64,000 nt of DNA from positions 62,001-126,000 of the forward strand of contig NZ_CP042828.1 of the NCBI RefSeq assembly GCF_008000995.1, read 5' to 3'. This document shows, in pieces, positions 45,095 to 53,942 of the stretch (position 1 is the stretch's first letter; the number at the start of each line of letters is the position of its first letter). The position numbers and the translations under genes are program-made. The notes under the pieces were generated by a model, which worked only from the letters and a program-made list of their open reading frames with translations, was not told the origin of the DNA and did not search any database. The stretch is from Ruania zhangjianzhongii. GTDB taxonomy: Bacteria; Actinomycetota; Actinomycetes; Actinomycetales; Beutenbergiaceae.

Positions 45095-45850
45095 ATGACT
45101 GAAACCACAACCGACCAGGCCGGGACCGAGGACCCGCTGCCGCTGCCGGGCACCGGCGCGATGTTGACGATCAACAGCCCGCTGTCCGAGGAGTCCGTGC
45201 ACCGGCTGGCCCGCGCCGCAACAGCGCACCACCCGGCATCGATCCTGGATTATGGCTGCGGCTGGGCCACCATGCTGCTCGCCTGCCTGGACCAGGCCCC
45301 GCACGCCCGCGGCGTGGGACTGGACGTGCACCAACCCGATATCGTCCGCGGGAGCGCCGCCGCGCAAGCCCGAGGGCTCAGCGACCGGGTGGAGTTGCGC
45401 GCGGCGGAGGCGGCCACGAACACCGATCGGGCCGATCTACTGATCAACCTCGGCGCCTTCCACGCCTTCGGCACCATCGGCGAAGCCCTGACCGCACTGC
45501 GCGGCCGCCGCACCGAGGGCGGGCGCCTCCTCTTCGGGTGCGAGTACTGGGTCACGCCGCCGACCACCGACGAGCTCGCGCACATGTGGCCCGAGGCATC
45601 GGTTGCCGACTGTGACAGCCTCCCGGAGATTGCCGATGCCGCGCTCGCGGCCGGCTGGCAGATCCTGGACCTGCATGACAGCACCCGGGCCGAGTTCGAC
45701 GCCTTCGACCTCGGACACCTCCGTGAGCGGCAGGAGTGGCTCACCCGCCATCCCGAGCACCCGGAAGCCGGCCAGATCTCGGCCGAGGTCACCGACTGGC
45801 TGCGCGGCCACCGCCGCCCGATGGGATTCGCCACCTTCCTGCTCGGCTGA
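45095..45850 (+). CDS. Class I SAM-dependent methyltransferase
   Basis: 251 residues. Motif I ILDYGCGWATMLLACL binds S-adenosylmethionine; acidic motif II GVGLDVHQPD and post-I LLINLGAFHAF are present. The C-terminal part (RERQEWLTRHPEHPEA) is typical of small-molecule methyltransferases in actinobacteria. The substrate is unknown. The ATG at 45095, four bases after GGAGGA, is preferred over ATG 45083 and the upstream extension to 45008. Ends three bases before a large hairpin. Confidence 0.83.
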   Translation: MTETTTDQAGTEDPLPLPGTGAMLTINSPLSEESVHRLARAATAHHPASILDYGCGWATMLLACLDQAPHARGVGLDVHQPDIVRGSAAAQARGLSDRVELRAAEAATNTDRADLLINLGAFHAFGTIGEALTALRGRRTEGGRLLFGCEYWVTPPTTDELAHMWPEASVADCDSLPEIADAALAAGWQILDLHDSTRAEFDAFDLGHLRERQEWLTRHPEHPEAGQISAEVTDWLRGHRRPMGFATFLLG

Positions 45851-45852
45851 CG

Positions 45853-45907
45853 CGGCTGGTGAGTGAACCAGCCAGGGGATGACCCCACGGAGTTCACTCA
45901 CCAGCCG
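45853..45907. terminator. Large dumbbell hairpin between convergent genes
   Basis: A perfect 16-bp stem (arms 45853-45868 and 45892-45907, CGGCTGGTGAGTGAAC) encloses a 23-nt loop that itself can pair GGGG with CCCC. It sits in the 68 bp between the methyltransferase stop and the stop of the minus-strand I36-like gene. Both transcripts can use it. Confidence 0.82.
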
Positions 45908-45918
45908 TCAGACTGCCA

Positions 45919-46299
45919 CTAGTTGGCGTAGAGCCAGAGGCCGTCGATCGTTGTCAGGTTGACCCAGCCCGCGGTTCCCGCCGTCAGCTCGAACTGGTAT
46001 TCCGGCAAGTCACCAAGGGAGATGACGTTCGCGCCGCCGCTCTGGTTGTTCACGATGTAGTGCGGCCCGAACTCGTTGTAGAGCTGGTGCTTGCCGTAGC
46101 TCCAGTAGACGTGCTCGGGCGTCTGGGTAGCCTCCCCAGCGGGGTTGTAGATGCAGACGGCACCGTACGGACACCCGTTGTGCGGGCTGCCTTCGGCGCT
46201 CGGCGAGTCGCTCGCGTGCGCTGTGCCCACCATGGTCGCCGAGAGCGCGACAGCGGCGCCCGCGCTGGCCACGGCCCTGCGGAGTCGATGTGTGCTCAT
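45919..46299 (-). CDS. Small secreted protein, peptidase inhibitor I36-like
   Basis: 126 residues with a Sec signal peptide (cleaved after AHAS or AHA, about residue 29). The mature part opens with CPYGAVCIYN, the Cys pair and pattern seen in streptomycete metalloproteinase inhibitor-like (I36) domains. Then WSYGKHQLYNEFGPHYIVNNQ and a hydrophobic ending GLWLYAN follow. A role in inhibiting extracellular proteases is inferred from the family only; many such actinobacterial proteins are uncharacterised. ATG start at 46299 with AAGGGAA ten bases upstream. Confidence 0.72.
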   Translation of the reverse strand: MSTHRLRRAVASAGAAVALSATMVGTAHASDSPSAEGSPHNGCPYGAVCIYNPAGEATQTPEHVYWSYGKHQLYNEFGPHYIVNNQSGGANVISLGDLPEYQFELTAGTAGWVNLTTIDGLWLYAN

Positions 46300-46673
46300 A
46301 TCGAATGTTTCCCTTCGTGTCGTCGGAGTCTCTGGTCATGCCCTGAAGTCGGGTCGAGACCAGATCTGGTGGACCGTCGGGCAGGCATCGGCTGTGCTCA
46401 GCCACAGGGACCGGCGGCCGGTGCCACGCCTGATCGGCCCGATTCGGCCCAGTGGCTGAGCCGAATCGACTGGATGGGACACCGGATTCGCCCTGCTCGG
46501 TACCCCCGCAGCCCTCGCTCTGCCGCAAAGCGCTGCCGTCGGCGTCCTCAGAGTCGGTGGCCCCAGGCTCGCAGTGTCAGTTGTTGTCGTCCGGCGAACT
46601 CGCGGCGAGATCAGCCGGTCCGACGATGCTAGGAGGAGTCCGGGATCGGGCCCAACGGAATTTCCGTGGCGGT
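46300..46673. other. Intergenic region between the I36-like gene and rlmC
   Basis: 374 bp without a convincing gene. The main structure is a hairpin at 46440-46468 (CGATTCGGC with GCCGAATCG, plus inner CAG/CTG). It may be an operator for the I36-like gene or a distal rlmC terminator. Confidence 0.45.
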
Positions 46674-47807
46674 TCAGTCTCGCCGCAGGAGCACCAAAGT
46701 CTCGAAGTGGCCGCTCTGCGGAAACATGTCCAGCACCTGCGCGCGCACCGGGTGCAGCGAGCCCATCACGGTGAGGTCCTTGGCCAGGGAGTCCACGTGG
46801 CAGCTGGAGTAGAGCACGTGCCGCACTCCGGAGTTCTCCAACCAGCTGGCCAGCTCGGTGCCGAGGCCGCGGCGCGGCGGATTCACCACCACCAGGTGAG
46901 GTGGCTCGCCTGCCCGGGTGGCGAAGTTCGTGGAATCGCCGACGGCGAAGCTCACCTGGTCGCTCAGGCCGGCATCCGTAGCACTGCGCTGGGCGCTGGC
47001 GATCGCCTGGTCGCTGATCTCCACCCCGGTCACTGTGCGGCCGGAGTCGGCCAGGTGCAGAGCGAAACCGCCTACCCCGCAGTACAGGTCCCACACTGTG
47101 CGCACCCTCAGATCGTGGATCCAGTCCTGTGCTCGCTGGTAGAGCGCCGTCGCGATGGCGGTGTTCGTCTGGAAGAAGCTTTGCGGGCGCAGGTGCAGCA
47201 CTACGTCGCCCAGGTCGAACGGCAGCGTCTCGGTCTCGGTGAGCACGATCTCGCGATCACCCTCGATCACCGCGGCATGCGCCGGCTGCAGGTTCACCGA
47301 GGCCACCACCAGGTGCGGAAGCGCTGCCTGCAGTGCCGGCAGGTGCTTGCGAATGCGCGGCAGCGCCTCAGTGGAACGGAGCACGAACCGGACCATGAGC
47401 TCCCCGGCGGGGGACGCCGTCACCAGGAGGTACTTGAGCTCTCCACGACGGGACGGCACCTCGTACGGGGTGAGTCCCGCCGTCGTGATGAACGAGGCGA
47501 GAGGCCCGAGTGCGGTGACGATCGGCTCCTCGTGCAGCCCGCACCAGCGCAGGTCCACGCCGGTGCCGTCCGGTCCGAGGATGCCCAGCGTGGGGGCCGC
47601 CACCGTTCCGCCGACCACCATCTTCGCCCTGTTTCGGAAGCCCGACTCGGTGGAGGTGACCGGTTCCAGCCAGTCCACTGCGCCGCTGCCAGCCGTGGCC
47701 ACCGCTGCGCGGGCGCGCGCATCTTTACCGGCGAGCTGCTCGGCGTACGGAGTCTCGATCAGCGTGCACGAACGACATCGGCCGCTGTCGTAGTACCCGC
47801 ATTGCAC
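46674..47807 (-). CDS. rlmC: 23S rRNA (uracil(747)-C(5))-methyltransferase RlmC
   Basis: Methylates a conserved uridine of 23S rRNA using SAM. 377 residues, against 375 in E. coli RlmC (RumB). The N terminus MQCGYYDSGRCRSC supplies C3, C11 and C14 of the [4Fe-4S] cluster, and C89 in RWCGLHEE is the fourth. GFRNRAKMVVGG, RPQSFFQTN, DLYCGVGGF (SAM motif), VNPPRRG and catalytic Cys in YSSCHV are all present. The GTG at 47807 fits the RlmC start exactly; the frame open to 48272 is ignored. Divergent from the UspA gene. Confidence 0.92.
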   Translation of the reverse strand: MQCGYYDSGRCRSCTLIETPYAEQLAGKDARARAAVATAGSGAVDWLEPVTSTESGFRNRAKMVVGGTVAAPTLGILGPDGTGVDLRWCGLHEEPIVTALGPLASFITTAGLTPYEVPSRRGELKYLLVTASPAGELMVRFVLRSTEALPRIRKHLPALQAALPHLVVASVNLQPAHAAVIEGDREIVLTETETLPFDLGDVVLHLRPQSFFQTNTAIATALYQRAQDWIHDLRVRTVWDLYCGVGGFALHLADSGRTVTGVEISDQAIASAQRSATDAGLSDQVSFAVGDSTNFATRAGEPPHLVVVNPPRRGLGTELASWLENSGVRHVLYSSCHVDSLAKDLTVMGSLHPVRAQVLDMFPQSGHFETLVLLRRD

Positions 47808-47941
47808 GCACCGAGCGTACGCCGGGCCGGCGCCGACGCCAGATTCAGCAGGACATCGCCAGCAGATCGCTGGAGAATCGGTGCTGGTGCGGCGCGCTTG
47901 CCGACGGTGACGACGGATCCGCACCGAACGGAGCGTGAACG

Positions 47942-48754
47942 ATGGGACTGACCGTTGGTTTCGACGACACTGAGCAGGGCCGGGATGCGCTCGAGCTCGG
48001 CGTGCTGCTCTCCCAGGCGTTCGGCCGCACGCTGACCGTGGCCACGGTCTTCCCGCGGGAGGACAACGGGGTGCTGCACGGGGCTGCCGACAGCCAGTGG
48101 CGCGCGGCAGAGCGAGCCAAGGCCGACGCCGTGCTCGCTGTCGCGCGGGACCGGGTCGGCGACCGGGTGCCGATCGAGACGATCGCCCTCGGCCCGGGCT
48201 CAGCTGCTCGCCTGCTGTACCAGTACGCCGAGGACGAGCAGCCGAGCGCGCTGGTGCTGGGGTCCAGCGCACAGGCCTCGTTCGGCCTCGTCTCTCCGGG
48301 CAGCACGGTGGAGCGGCTGCTGCACGGGATCTCCTGCCCTGTGGTGGTGGCGCCGAAAGGCTATACCGCCGATCCCGGACTCGCCGGCCCGATCGCGGTT
48401 GCCTATGACGGCAGCGAGGAGGCGGAGAACGCGGTGGAGTTCGCAGCGCGGCTGGCAGCTGAGGCGGGTGCTGCCATCCGGGTGGTCGCCGTGGCTGAGG
48501 GTGCGATGCGGTCGGGGCTGGAAGAGCAGGTTCCGGCGGTGGCCGCCAGCCTGGATGTGCCGGCGACCGGTGAGATCCTCCCGGTGCGGCGCAGCGTGGC
48601 CGCTGTGCTCAGCGATCTGCCGGGGGAGCGGCCGAGTGCGCTGGTCTGCGGCTCGCGCGGGTACGGTCCGGTGCGCCAGGTGTTCCTCGGCTCGGTGTCC
48701 GTGCGGGTGGTGCGCGCTGCCGCCTACCCGGTGGTGGTCGTCCCGCGGCCCTGA
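47942..48754 (+). CDS. Tandem universal stress protein (UspA family)
   Basis: 270 residues made of two USP domains (about 1-140 and 146-270). Each begins with a beta-strand plus Asp (VGFDDT; VAYDGS). The second has the ATP-binding GSRGYGPVRQVFLGSVS signature, while the first (GSSAQASFGLVSPGSTV) is partly altered. Such proteins bind nucleotides and act in dormancy or stress in actinobacteria. ATG start; 134 bp from divergent rlmC. Confidence 0.9.
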   Translation: MGLTVGFDDTEQGRDALELGVLLSQAFGRTLTVATVFPREDNGVLHGAADSQWRAAERAKADAVLAVARDRVGDRVPIETIALGPGSAARLLYQYAEDEQPSALVLGSSAQASFGLVSPGSTVERLLHGISCPVVVAPKGYTADPGLAGPIAVAYDGSEEAENAVEFAARLAAEAGAAIRVVAVAEGAMRSGLEEQVPAVAASLDVPATGEILPVRRSVAAVLSDLPGERPSALVCGSRGYGPVRQVFLGSVSVRVVRAAAYPVVVVPRP

Positions 48755-48968
48755 CCGCGCCCGCAGCGCTCCGCTGCCACCGGACCGCGCGCATCCTGGC
48801 CGACCGGGACCTTGCGGTCCTCCTGACGCGCCACCAGACACCCGATGTCCCGGTCGGCGGGCACCTGGCAGAAGTTCTTTGGCGAGCATGTCGATTTACT
48901 CGATCCCCCGTCGACGTCATAGTAAGAGGGCGCAACCGGCGCTCTCTCGACGCACAGGAGTGAGAACA

Positions 48969-49412
48969 ATGAAGTACATGCTGATCATGCGCAGCACCGC
49001 CGAAGCGGCCGCGGAGTTCGAGAACGTCGACTTCGAGGAGATCATCAACGCGATGGGCCGCTACAACGAGGAGCTGATGAACGCTGGCGTGATGATCGAC
49101 GGCGCCGGACTGTCCGACGCCAGCGAGGGCGCCGTCGTCAACTTCGACACCGAGGACCCGGTAGTCACCGACGGCCCGTACGGGGAGATCCACGAGCTGT
49201 TCAACGGCTACTGGACGCTCGAGGTACCCACGAAGGCCGAGGCGATCGAGTGGGCGCGCCGCGCACCGCTCGGTAAGGGCGGACGGCTCGAGGTCCGCCG
49301 GGTCACCGACGAGTCCGACTTCGAGGACTTCTCCGACAACGAGTACATCCAGAAGGAGGAGGGCTGGCGCGCCGAGCAGGAGCAGCGCCGCGCGCAGGCC
49401 ACCGAGGCGTGA
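48969..49412 (+). CDS. YCII/DGPF-domain protein linked to an ECF42 sigma factor
   Basis: 147-residue YciI-like protein that begins MKYMLIMRSTAEAA and has the family motif TDGPYGEI, equivalent to DGPF. The frame is open far upstream, but the ATG at 48969 after AGGAG is clearly the start. It overlaps the following sigma gene by four bases. DGPF proteins are characteristic genomic partners of ECF42 sigma factors and are thought to be their targets or helpers; the biochemical role is unknown. The C-terminal 30 residues are an acidic, Gln/Glu-rich extension. Confidence 0.9.
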   Translation: MKYMLIMRSTAEAAAEFENVDFEEIINAMGRYNEELMNAGVMIDGAGLSDASEGAVVNFDTEDPVVTDGPYGEIHELFNGYWTLEVPTKAEAIEWARRAPLGKGGRLEVRRVTDESDFEDFSDNEYIQKEEGWRAEQEQRRAQATEA

Positions 49413-50647
49413 GCGAGGACCTCACCGACCGGCTGGATGCCGTCTGGCGGATTGAGGGCTCCTCGGTGATCGCCACGCTCGCCCGGATGACCGGGGACGT
49501 GGCGTTCGCCGAGGACCTCGCCAGCGAGGCGGTCGTCGCCGCGCTGAAGCAGTGGCCCGCCGAAGGTGTTCCGAAGAACCCGGGCGCCTGGTTGACCGCT
49601 GTGGCCAAGCGCCGGGCGATCGACACCTGGCGCAGAGATGAACGCCGCCAGGACCGGTATGCCCAGCTCGCGTTGGCGCAGACCGCGAGCATGACCCCCG
49701 AGTGGGAACCGATCGAGGATGACGTCCTCCGGCTGATCTTCATCGCCTGCCACCCGGTGCTCTCCCGGGAGTCCCAGGTGGCGCTGACGTTGCGGATCGT
49801 GGGCGGGCTGACTACCTCCGAGATCGCCCGAATGTTGCTCACCTCGGTGCCCACCGTGCAGGCCCGGATCACCCGGGCCAAGCGCACGCTCAGCGAGGCG
49901 GGGGTGCCGTTCGAGACCCCGGAACCGGACCAGTGGGGCGGGCGGCTGGTCGGCGTGCTCGCCGCGGTCTACCTGGTCTTCACCGAGGGGTATGCCGCCA
50001 CCGACGGCGCAGCGCTGGTCCGCCGGGATCTCGCCCGGGAGGGGCTCCGGGTGGCGCGGGTGCTCGCCGGCCTGGTCCCGGCCGAACCCGAAGCGCACGC
50101 TCTGGTGGCGCTGATGGAGCTGCAGTCCTCCCACTTCCCTGCGCGCATCGACTCCGGCGGGAATGCGGTGCTGCTGCAGGACCAGGACCGGCGCCGCTGG
50201 GACCGGGCGCAGATCCGGCGCGGGCAGGCTGCGCTCGCCCGGGCGGACGCTCTCGGCCGGGGCCGCGGCCCCTACGGCCTGCAGGCGGCGATCGCACAGT
50301 GCCACGCGGTGGCGCCGAGCGTGGCCGCGACCGCCTGGGACCGGATCGTGGTGCTGTACGAGGCGCTCGGGCGGCTGGCGCCCAACCCGGTGGTGGAGCT
50401 GAACCGGGCGGTAGCGATGGCGATGGCCGGCAGCCCGGAGGAGGCGCTCAAGGTGGTGGAGCAGGCGGCCGAGGCGAAGGGGCTGAAGAACTCCCATCTG
50501 GTGCCGAGCGTGCGCGGAGAGCTGCTCAGCCGGCTCGGCCGCACCGCGGAGGCCCAGCGGGAGCTGCTCACTGCCGCGGGCCTGGCCGGCAATGAGCAGG
50601 TGGCCCGCACCCTGCGGGCGAAGGCGGCCGAGCTGGAGTCGCACTGA
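49409..50647 (+). CDS. ECF-type RNA polymerase sigma factor, ECF42 group
   Basis: 412 residues. Sigma-2 region (VWRIEGSSVIATLARMTGD, AEDLASEAVVAAL) and sigma-4 region (LTTSEIARMLLTSVPTVQARITRAK), then a C-terminal extension of about 230 residues rich in Ala with TPR-like helices. The extension is the hallmark of ECF42 and takes the place of an anti-sigma factor. It contains the conserved AVYLVFTEGYAATDG and LNRAVA segments. GTG start overlapping the DGPF gene. Many genomes carry several such pairs. Confidence 0.92.
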   Translation: MSEDLTDRLDAVWRIEGSSVIATLARMTGDVAFAEDLASEAVVAALKQWPAEGVPKNPGAWLTAVAKRRAIDTWRRDERRQDRYAQLALAQTASMTPEWEPIEDDVLRLIFIACHPVLSRESQVALTLRIVGGLTTSEIARMLLTSVPTVQARITRAKRTLSEAGVPFETPEPDQWGGRLVGVLAAVYLVFTEGYAATDGAALVRRDLAREGLRVARVLAGLVPAEPEAHALVALMELQSSHFPARIDSGGNAVLLQDQDRRRWDRAQIRRGQAALARADALGRGRGPYGLQAAIAQCHAVAPSVAATAWDRIVVLYEALGRLAPNPVVELNRAVAMAMAGSPEEALKVVEQAAEAKGLKNSHLVPSVRGELLSRLGRTAEAQRELLTAAGLAGNEQVARTLRAKAAELESH

Positions 50648-50680
50648 CCGATGGCGGGGCTGACCTGCCTCCCCGTGGTG

Positions 50681-51679
50681 CTACGAGGAGCCGGGGGTAG
50701 TCGGGGCCTGCTCGCCGAGAAGGGCGGGAATGCTACCGGCGTACAGCGCATCCAGAATGCGGTCCGGTACCTCGGCGTCGACGATCTGCACCTGCACCCA
50801 GTCGCCGCTCTCGGTCACTTCGGTCGCGCCGAGCAGATCCTGCCACGGCTGGCCGTTGCGAGGGTCCACGCCGTTGGCCAGCGACTCGCGGACCGTGTCT
50901 GCCATGGCTGCCGGGTCCTCGCTGCGCACGCACAGAGTGCTGGCGGGCTCCTCGGCGGTTCCGCTGAACCCGATGGCTAAGGAGGTGGCCGGCGCCGCCC
51001 GCTCACCTGAGTGCAGCTCGGCCGCCACTACCTCGCCCAGGCAGTCCGTGACGCCGGTGTAGACCTCGGCGTCGGAGACACGGTCGTCGGCGCCTTCGAC
51101 CAGGGAGACCACGGCGCCTTCGGTGGTCGCTCCGATCAGGGTGGTCTCGCCCACCCACACGGTGTTCATCGTGGCCATCACTTGCGGTGGGAGGGAGTCG
51201 TCCGCGAGGTCGACCTCTCCGTCAGCGCGCCGGACCAGCAGGCTGCCGTCACCGAGATCGCTGCGCTCACCATCGGCATCGGCGAAGAAGTCCTCGGCGG
51301 CCGCGCCGTCCACACCGTCGAACCGGACGGCCGTGTTCGGCGGCTGGCCCACCCACAAGGCCGATGCGCCGTCGGAGTCGGAGGCCGGCAGGAGCGCCGG
51401 ATCGAGCTGGGAGATCACCGGGGCGAGGCCGCCGTACCCGACCCGGCCGGCGGTCGCGAACGGATTCGGGAAGTCCTCGTACGCGCCCAGCTCGGTCGCT
51501 GCCGAGACGTCGGTGTAGGCGATCATCAGCAGGTTCTGGTCAGTTGCCGGGATCGCCGCGAGTGCGTCGCCCAGGCTGCTCGGCGGTTCCTCGACCGGGC
51601 TGCTCGGGGAGCAGGCGGCCAGCGTGAGGGTACTGGCCAGGGCCGTAACGGCGAGCAGAGCGGGAGTGCGGGTGCGCAT
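50681..51679 (-). CDS. Putative lipoprotein of unknown function
   Basis: 332 residues. A lipoprotein signal peptide ends in LAAC with C23, then an acidic Ser/Pro stretch. The mature part is alpha/beta with two Cys (DCLGEV, TLCVRS) that could form a disulfide. No enzymatic motif was found. The ATG at 51679 with AGGA seven bases upstream is chosen over the open frame to 51760. Sits alone between two sigma-factor genes. Confidence 0.75.
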   Translation of the reverse strand: MRTRTPALLAVTALASTLTLAACSPSSPVEEPPSSLGDALAAIPATDQNLLMIAYTDVSAATELGAYEDFPNPFATAGRVGYGGLAPVISQLDPALLPASDSDGASALWVGQPPNTAVRFDGVDGAAAEDFFADADGERSDLGDGSLLVRRADGEVDLADDSLPPQVMATMNTVWVGETTLIGATTEGAVVSLVEGADDRVSDAEVYTGVTDCLGEVVAAELHSGERAAPATSLAIGFSGTAEEPASTLCVRSEDPAAMADTVRESLANGVDPRNGQPWQDLLGATEVTESGDWVQVQIVDAEVPDRILDALYAGSIPALLGEQAPTTPGSS

Positions 51680-51785
51680 GGTCTCATCCTGACAGCCGGG
51701 GAATGAAAAGCAATGGGCGCAGCAGGTCACCTCAGCACCGGTGTGCCCCGCGGAGGTCACCGCTGCGGTCTGAGGCGCTCCGCGC

Positions 51786-52682
51786 CTACCTCCGATCGCC
51801 CCACGTCCCTGCGATGGCGGCGCTCAGCCGCTGTGGGTCCGCGAGCACATTGATCTCGGTGATCCGGCCGCCGGCCACCGAGAACGCCATCACCGACCGC
51901 ACCTGGCCGCCGACCACGACCACCACCCCAGGTGCTCCATTGATCCAGGCCGGCCGCAGGTTCGGCGCGAGGCGGCCATACATCGTGGCCTGCGAAGCGA
52001 CGTCCCGCTGCCCGCGTAGCAGCAGGGTCAGCTCGCTCGGCCCGTCCCCGCCGTCGCAGCGCAGCAGGACCTCAGGGTGCAGCACGCGAACCAGCGCTTC
52101 GAAGTCACCCGCCTGCGCGGCAGCGAAGAATGCGCTGACCGTCTCCTGACCACCTGAGCCTGCGCCGTCGGGACCTGAGGACTCCGCCGGCGCCTCCAGC
52201 TGCACCCGGCGGCGAGCTCGCGAGGCGAGCTGGCGGGCGGCGGCGGGTGACTTCTCCAACAGGTGGGCGATCGGGTCGAACGGGACGTCGAAGAGGTCAT
52301 GCAGCACGAAGCTGACCCGTTCGTCCGGGTTCAGCCGGCCCATCACCACCAGCATCGCCACACTGACCGACTCCCGCCACGCCACACGATCGGCGGGGTC
52401 ATCGATCGGCGAGACCACCGGGTCGGGCACGCTGGTCTCCAGGGAGACCTCGGGGCGGCTGCGCTGCCCGCGCAGCATGTTCAGGCAGACCCGCCCGACG
52501 GCGGTGGTCAGCCAGGCGGGCAGGCTGCGGATGTCCTCGTCGCCGGTGCGCGCCAGGTGCAGCCACGTGTCCTGCACGGCGTCCTCGGCGCCCTGGTGGG
52601 AACCCAGCATCCGATAGGCGATGGCGTGCAGGCGTGGCCGCTCCTCCTCGAAGGACTGAGCCAAGGTGTCGGTCGGTGTCAC
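51786..52682 (-). CDS. ECF-type sigma factor, ECF41 (SigJ-like) group
   Basis: 298 residues: sigma-2 (RMLGSHQGAEDAVQDTWL), the WLTTAVGRVCLNML segment, and sigma-4 with a weak HTH. Then comes a SnoaL-like C-terminal domain (about 175-290) ending NVLADPQRL, close to the conserved motif that regulates ECF41 factors from within the protein. GTG start at 52682. Divergently placed to an NAD(P)-binding epimerase-like gene, the usual target type of ECF41 (carboxymuconolactone decarboxylase, oxidoreductase or epimerase genes). Confidence 0.92.
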   Translation of the reverse strand: MTPTDTLAQSFEEERPRLHAIAYRMLGSHQGAEDAVQDTWLHLARTGDEDIRSLPAWLTTAVGRVCLNMLRGQRSRPEVSLETSVPDPVVSPIDDPADRVAWRESVSVAMLVVMGRLNPDERVSFVLHDLFDVPFDPIAHLLEKSPAAARQLASRARRRVQLEAPAESSGPDGAGSGGQETVSAFFAAAQAGDFEALVRVLHPEVLLRCDGGDGPSELTLLLRGQRDVASQATMYGRLAPNLRPAWINGAPGVVVVVGGQVRSVMAFSVAGGRITEINVLADPQRLSAAIAGTWGDRR

Positions 52683-52683
52683 A
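52677..52683 (+). promoter_or_regulatory. Candidate ECF41-type -35 element
   Basis: TGTCACA, the -35 sequence described for ECF41 promoters, occurs on the plus strand over the sigma gene's own start codon, about 84 bases before the oxidoreductase gene. A matching CGTC -10 about 16 bases downstream is not present (GTTC is found), so the promoter is only tentative. Confidence 0.4.
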
Positions 52684-52766
52684 TTCTTCGGTTCTGTCGG
52701 TTCAGGTCAGTGAAACACACACAGAAGCCGCGGCACAGACCCGGCTCGACCTGAGGAGAACACTTG

Positions 52767-53558
52767 ATGGGCATGAACATCCTGGTCACCGGTGGCACCG
52801 GACTGCTGGGGCGGCAGGTCCTGCCGTTGCTGCAGCAGGAGGACCACACGGTGCGGGTACTGAGCCGCACGGCGGCATCGCTACCTGACGGCGTGCAGCA
52901 TGTGGCGCAGGACCTGCGCTCGAGCGAGGGTCTGGACGAGACGCTGGCCGGTATCGACGTGGTGCTGCACCTGGCTGGCGGCGCCTCGGGTGATGACCAG
53001 ACGACGCAGAATCTGGTCACCGCGGCGGAGCGGCAGGGGGCCTGGCATCTGGTGCTGATCTCGGTGACCGGTGCCGATGCGATGCCGATCGGCTACTTCG
53101 GGATGAAGGCTCGCGCTGAGCAGATCGTGACCGACTCGCAGGTACCGCACACGATCGTGCGGGTGGCTCAGGTGAACAACCTGTTGCTGCGGGCGGTGCG
53201 AGCGATGGTCAAGCTGCCGGTGGTGCCGACACCGGGCGGGCTGCGGGCGCAGCCGGTGGACGCTCGGGACGTGGCCGCCCACCTGGCTGCTCTCACTCTG
53301 GCGGCGCCGGCCGGCCGGGTCCCGGACCTGGTGGGCCCGGACGTCTTCGAGATGGGCGACCTGCTCCGGTCCTACGCCGAGGCCGCCGGTAAGCGCCGCC
53401 TCTTCATGCCGATGCGCCTGCCTGGGAAGGTGGGCGTGGCCTACCGGGAGGGGCGCAACCTCACTCCTGGCGTCGATGCCACCGTCGCTCCGCGTACCTG
53501 GGCCGACTTCCTCGCCGAGCAGGACGTGGCCGGACGACGAAAGCAACCGCAGCGGTGA
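52767..53558 (+). CDS. NAD(P)-binding epimerase-like oxidoreductase
   Basis: 263 residues, atypical SDR/NmrA family. Rossmann loop TGGTGLLG near the N terminus, VVLHLAGGASGD, ISVTGAD, and YFGMKARAEQIV in place of the classical YxxxK. The substrate is unknown. ATG 52767 lies eight bases after GAGGAG; TTG 52764 and ATG 52773 are alternatives. Likely controlled by the divergent ECF41 sigma factor. Confidence 0.86.
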   Translation: MGMNILVTGGTGLLGRQVLPLLQQEDHTVRVLSRTAASLPDGVQHVAQDLRSSEGLDETLAGIDVVLHLAGGASGDDQTTQNLVTAAERQGAWHLVLISVTGADAMPIGYFGMKARAEQIVTDSQVPHTIVRVAQVNNLLLRAVRAMVKLPVVPTPGGLRAQPVDARDVAAHLAALTLAAPAGRVPDLVGPDVFEMGDLLRSYAEAAGKRRLFMPMRLPGKVGVAYREGRNLTPGVDATVAPRTWADFLAEQDVAGRRKQPQR

Positions 53559-53594
53559 TACCCAGAGGTTGACCCCAGGGACGGTAAGCAGTAC

Positions 53595-53604
53595 CTTACG
53601 TAAG
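53595..53604 (+). promoter_or_regulatory. Palindrome at the ArsR gene start
   Basis: CTTACGTAAG is a perfect 10-bp palindrome reaching into the first base of the GTG start codon. Related TTAC/GTAA half-sites lie on both sides (GGTAAG at 53583, CTTACGG at 53611). Likely the autoregulatory operator of the ArsR-type repressor. Confidence 0.55.
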
Positions 53605-53942
53605 TGGCAACTTACGGAGAGGCGTTGACGGCGCTGGCCGACCCCACGCGTCGGCTGGTATTTGAGCGGGTGGCCGATGCTCCGAGCTCGGTCACCGCTC
53701 TGGCGGCCGAGCTGCCGGTGAGCCGGCCAGCGGTGTCCCAGCATCTGCGCGTGCTCAAGGATGCCGGACTGGTGGCCGACCGAGCCGAAGGCACTCGCCG
53801 GATCTATTCGGTGGACCCGCAAGGAGTTGCCGGCCTCCGCGACTATCTGGACGGGTTCTGGAACCGGTCACTGGTCGCCTTCAAGCGTGCTGCGGAGGCT
53901 TCCGCACCCGAGAACGAACCAAGGAGCACTGATGACCAGTAG
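53604..53942 (+). CDS. ArsR-family transcriptional repressor
   Basis: 112-residue winged-helix protein. The HTH spans about 27-58 (VTALAAELPVSRPAVSQHLRVLKDAGL), then the wing DRAEGTRRIYSVDP. No metal-binding Cys are present. It is of the type paired with SRPBCC/AHSA1 proteins, and such a gene overlaps its 3' end by 11 bp. GTG start, with no clear Shine-Dalgarno and a palindrome at the start codon, so the mRNA may be leaderless. Confidence 0.9.
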   Translation: MATYGEALTALADPTRRLVFERVADAPSSVTALAAELPVSRPAVSQHLRVLKDAGLVADRAEGTRRIYSVDPQGVAGLRDYLDGFWNRSLVAFKRAAEASAPENEPRSTDDQ

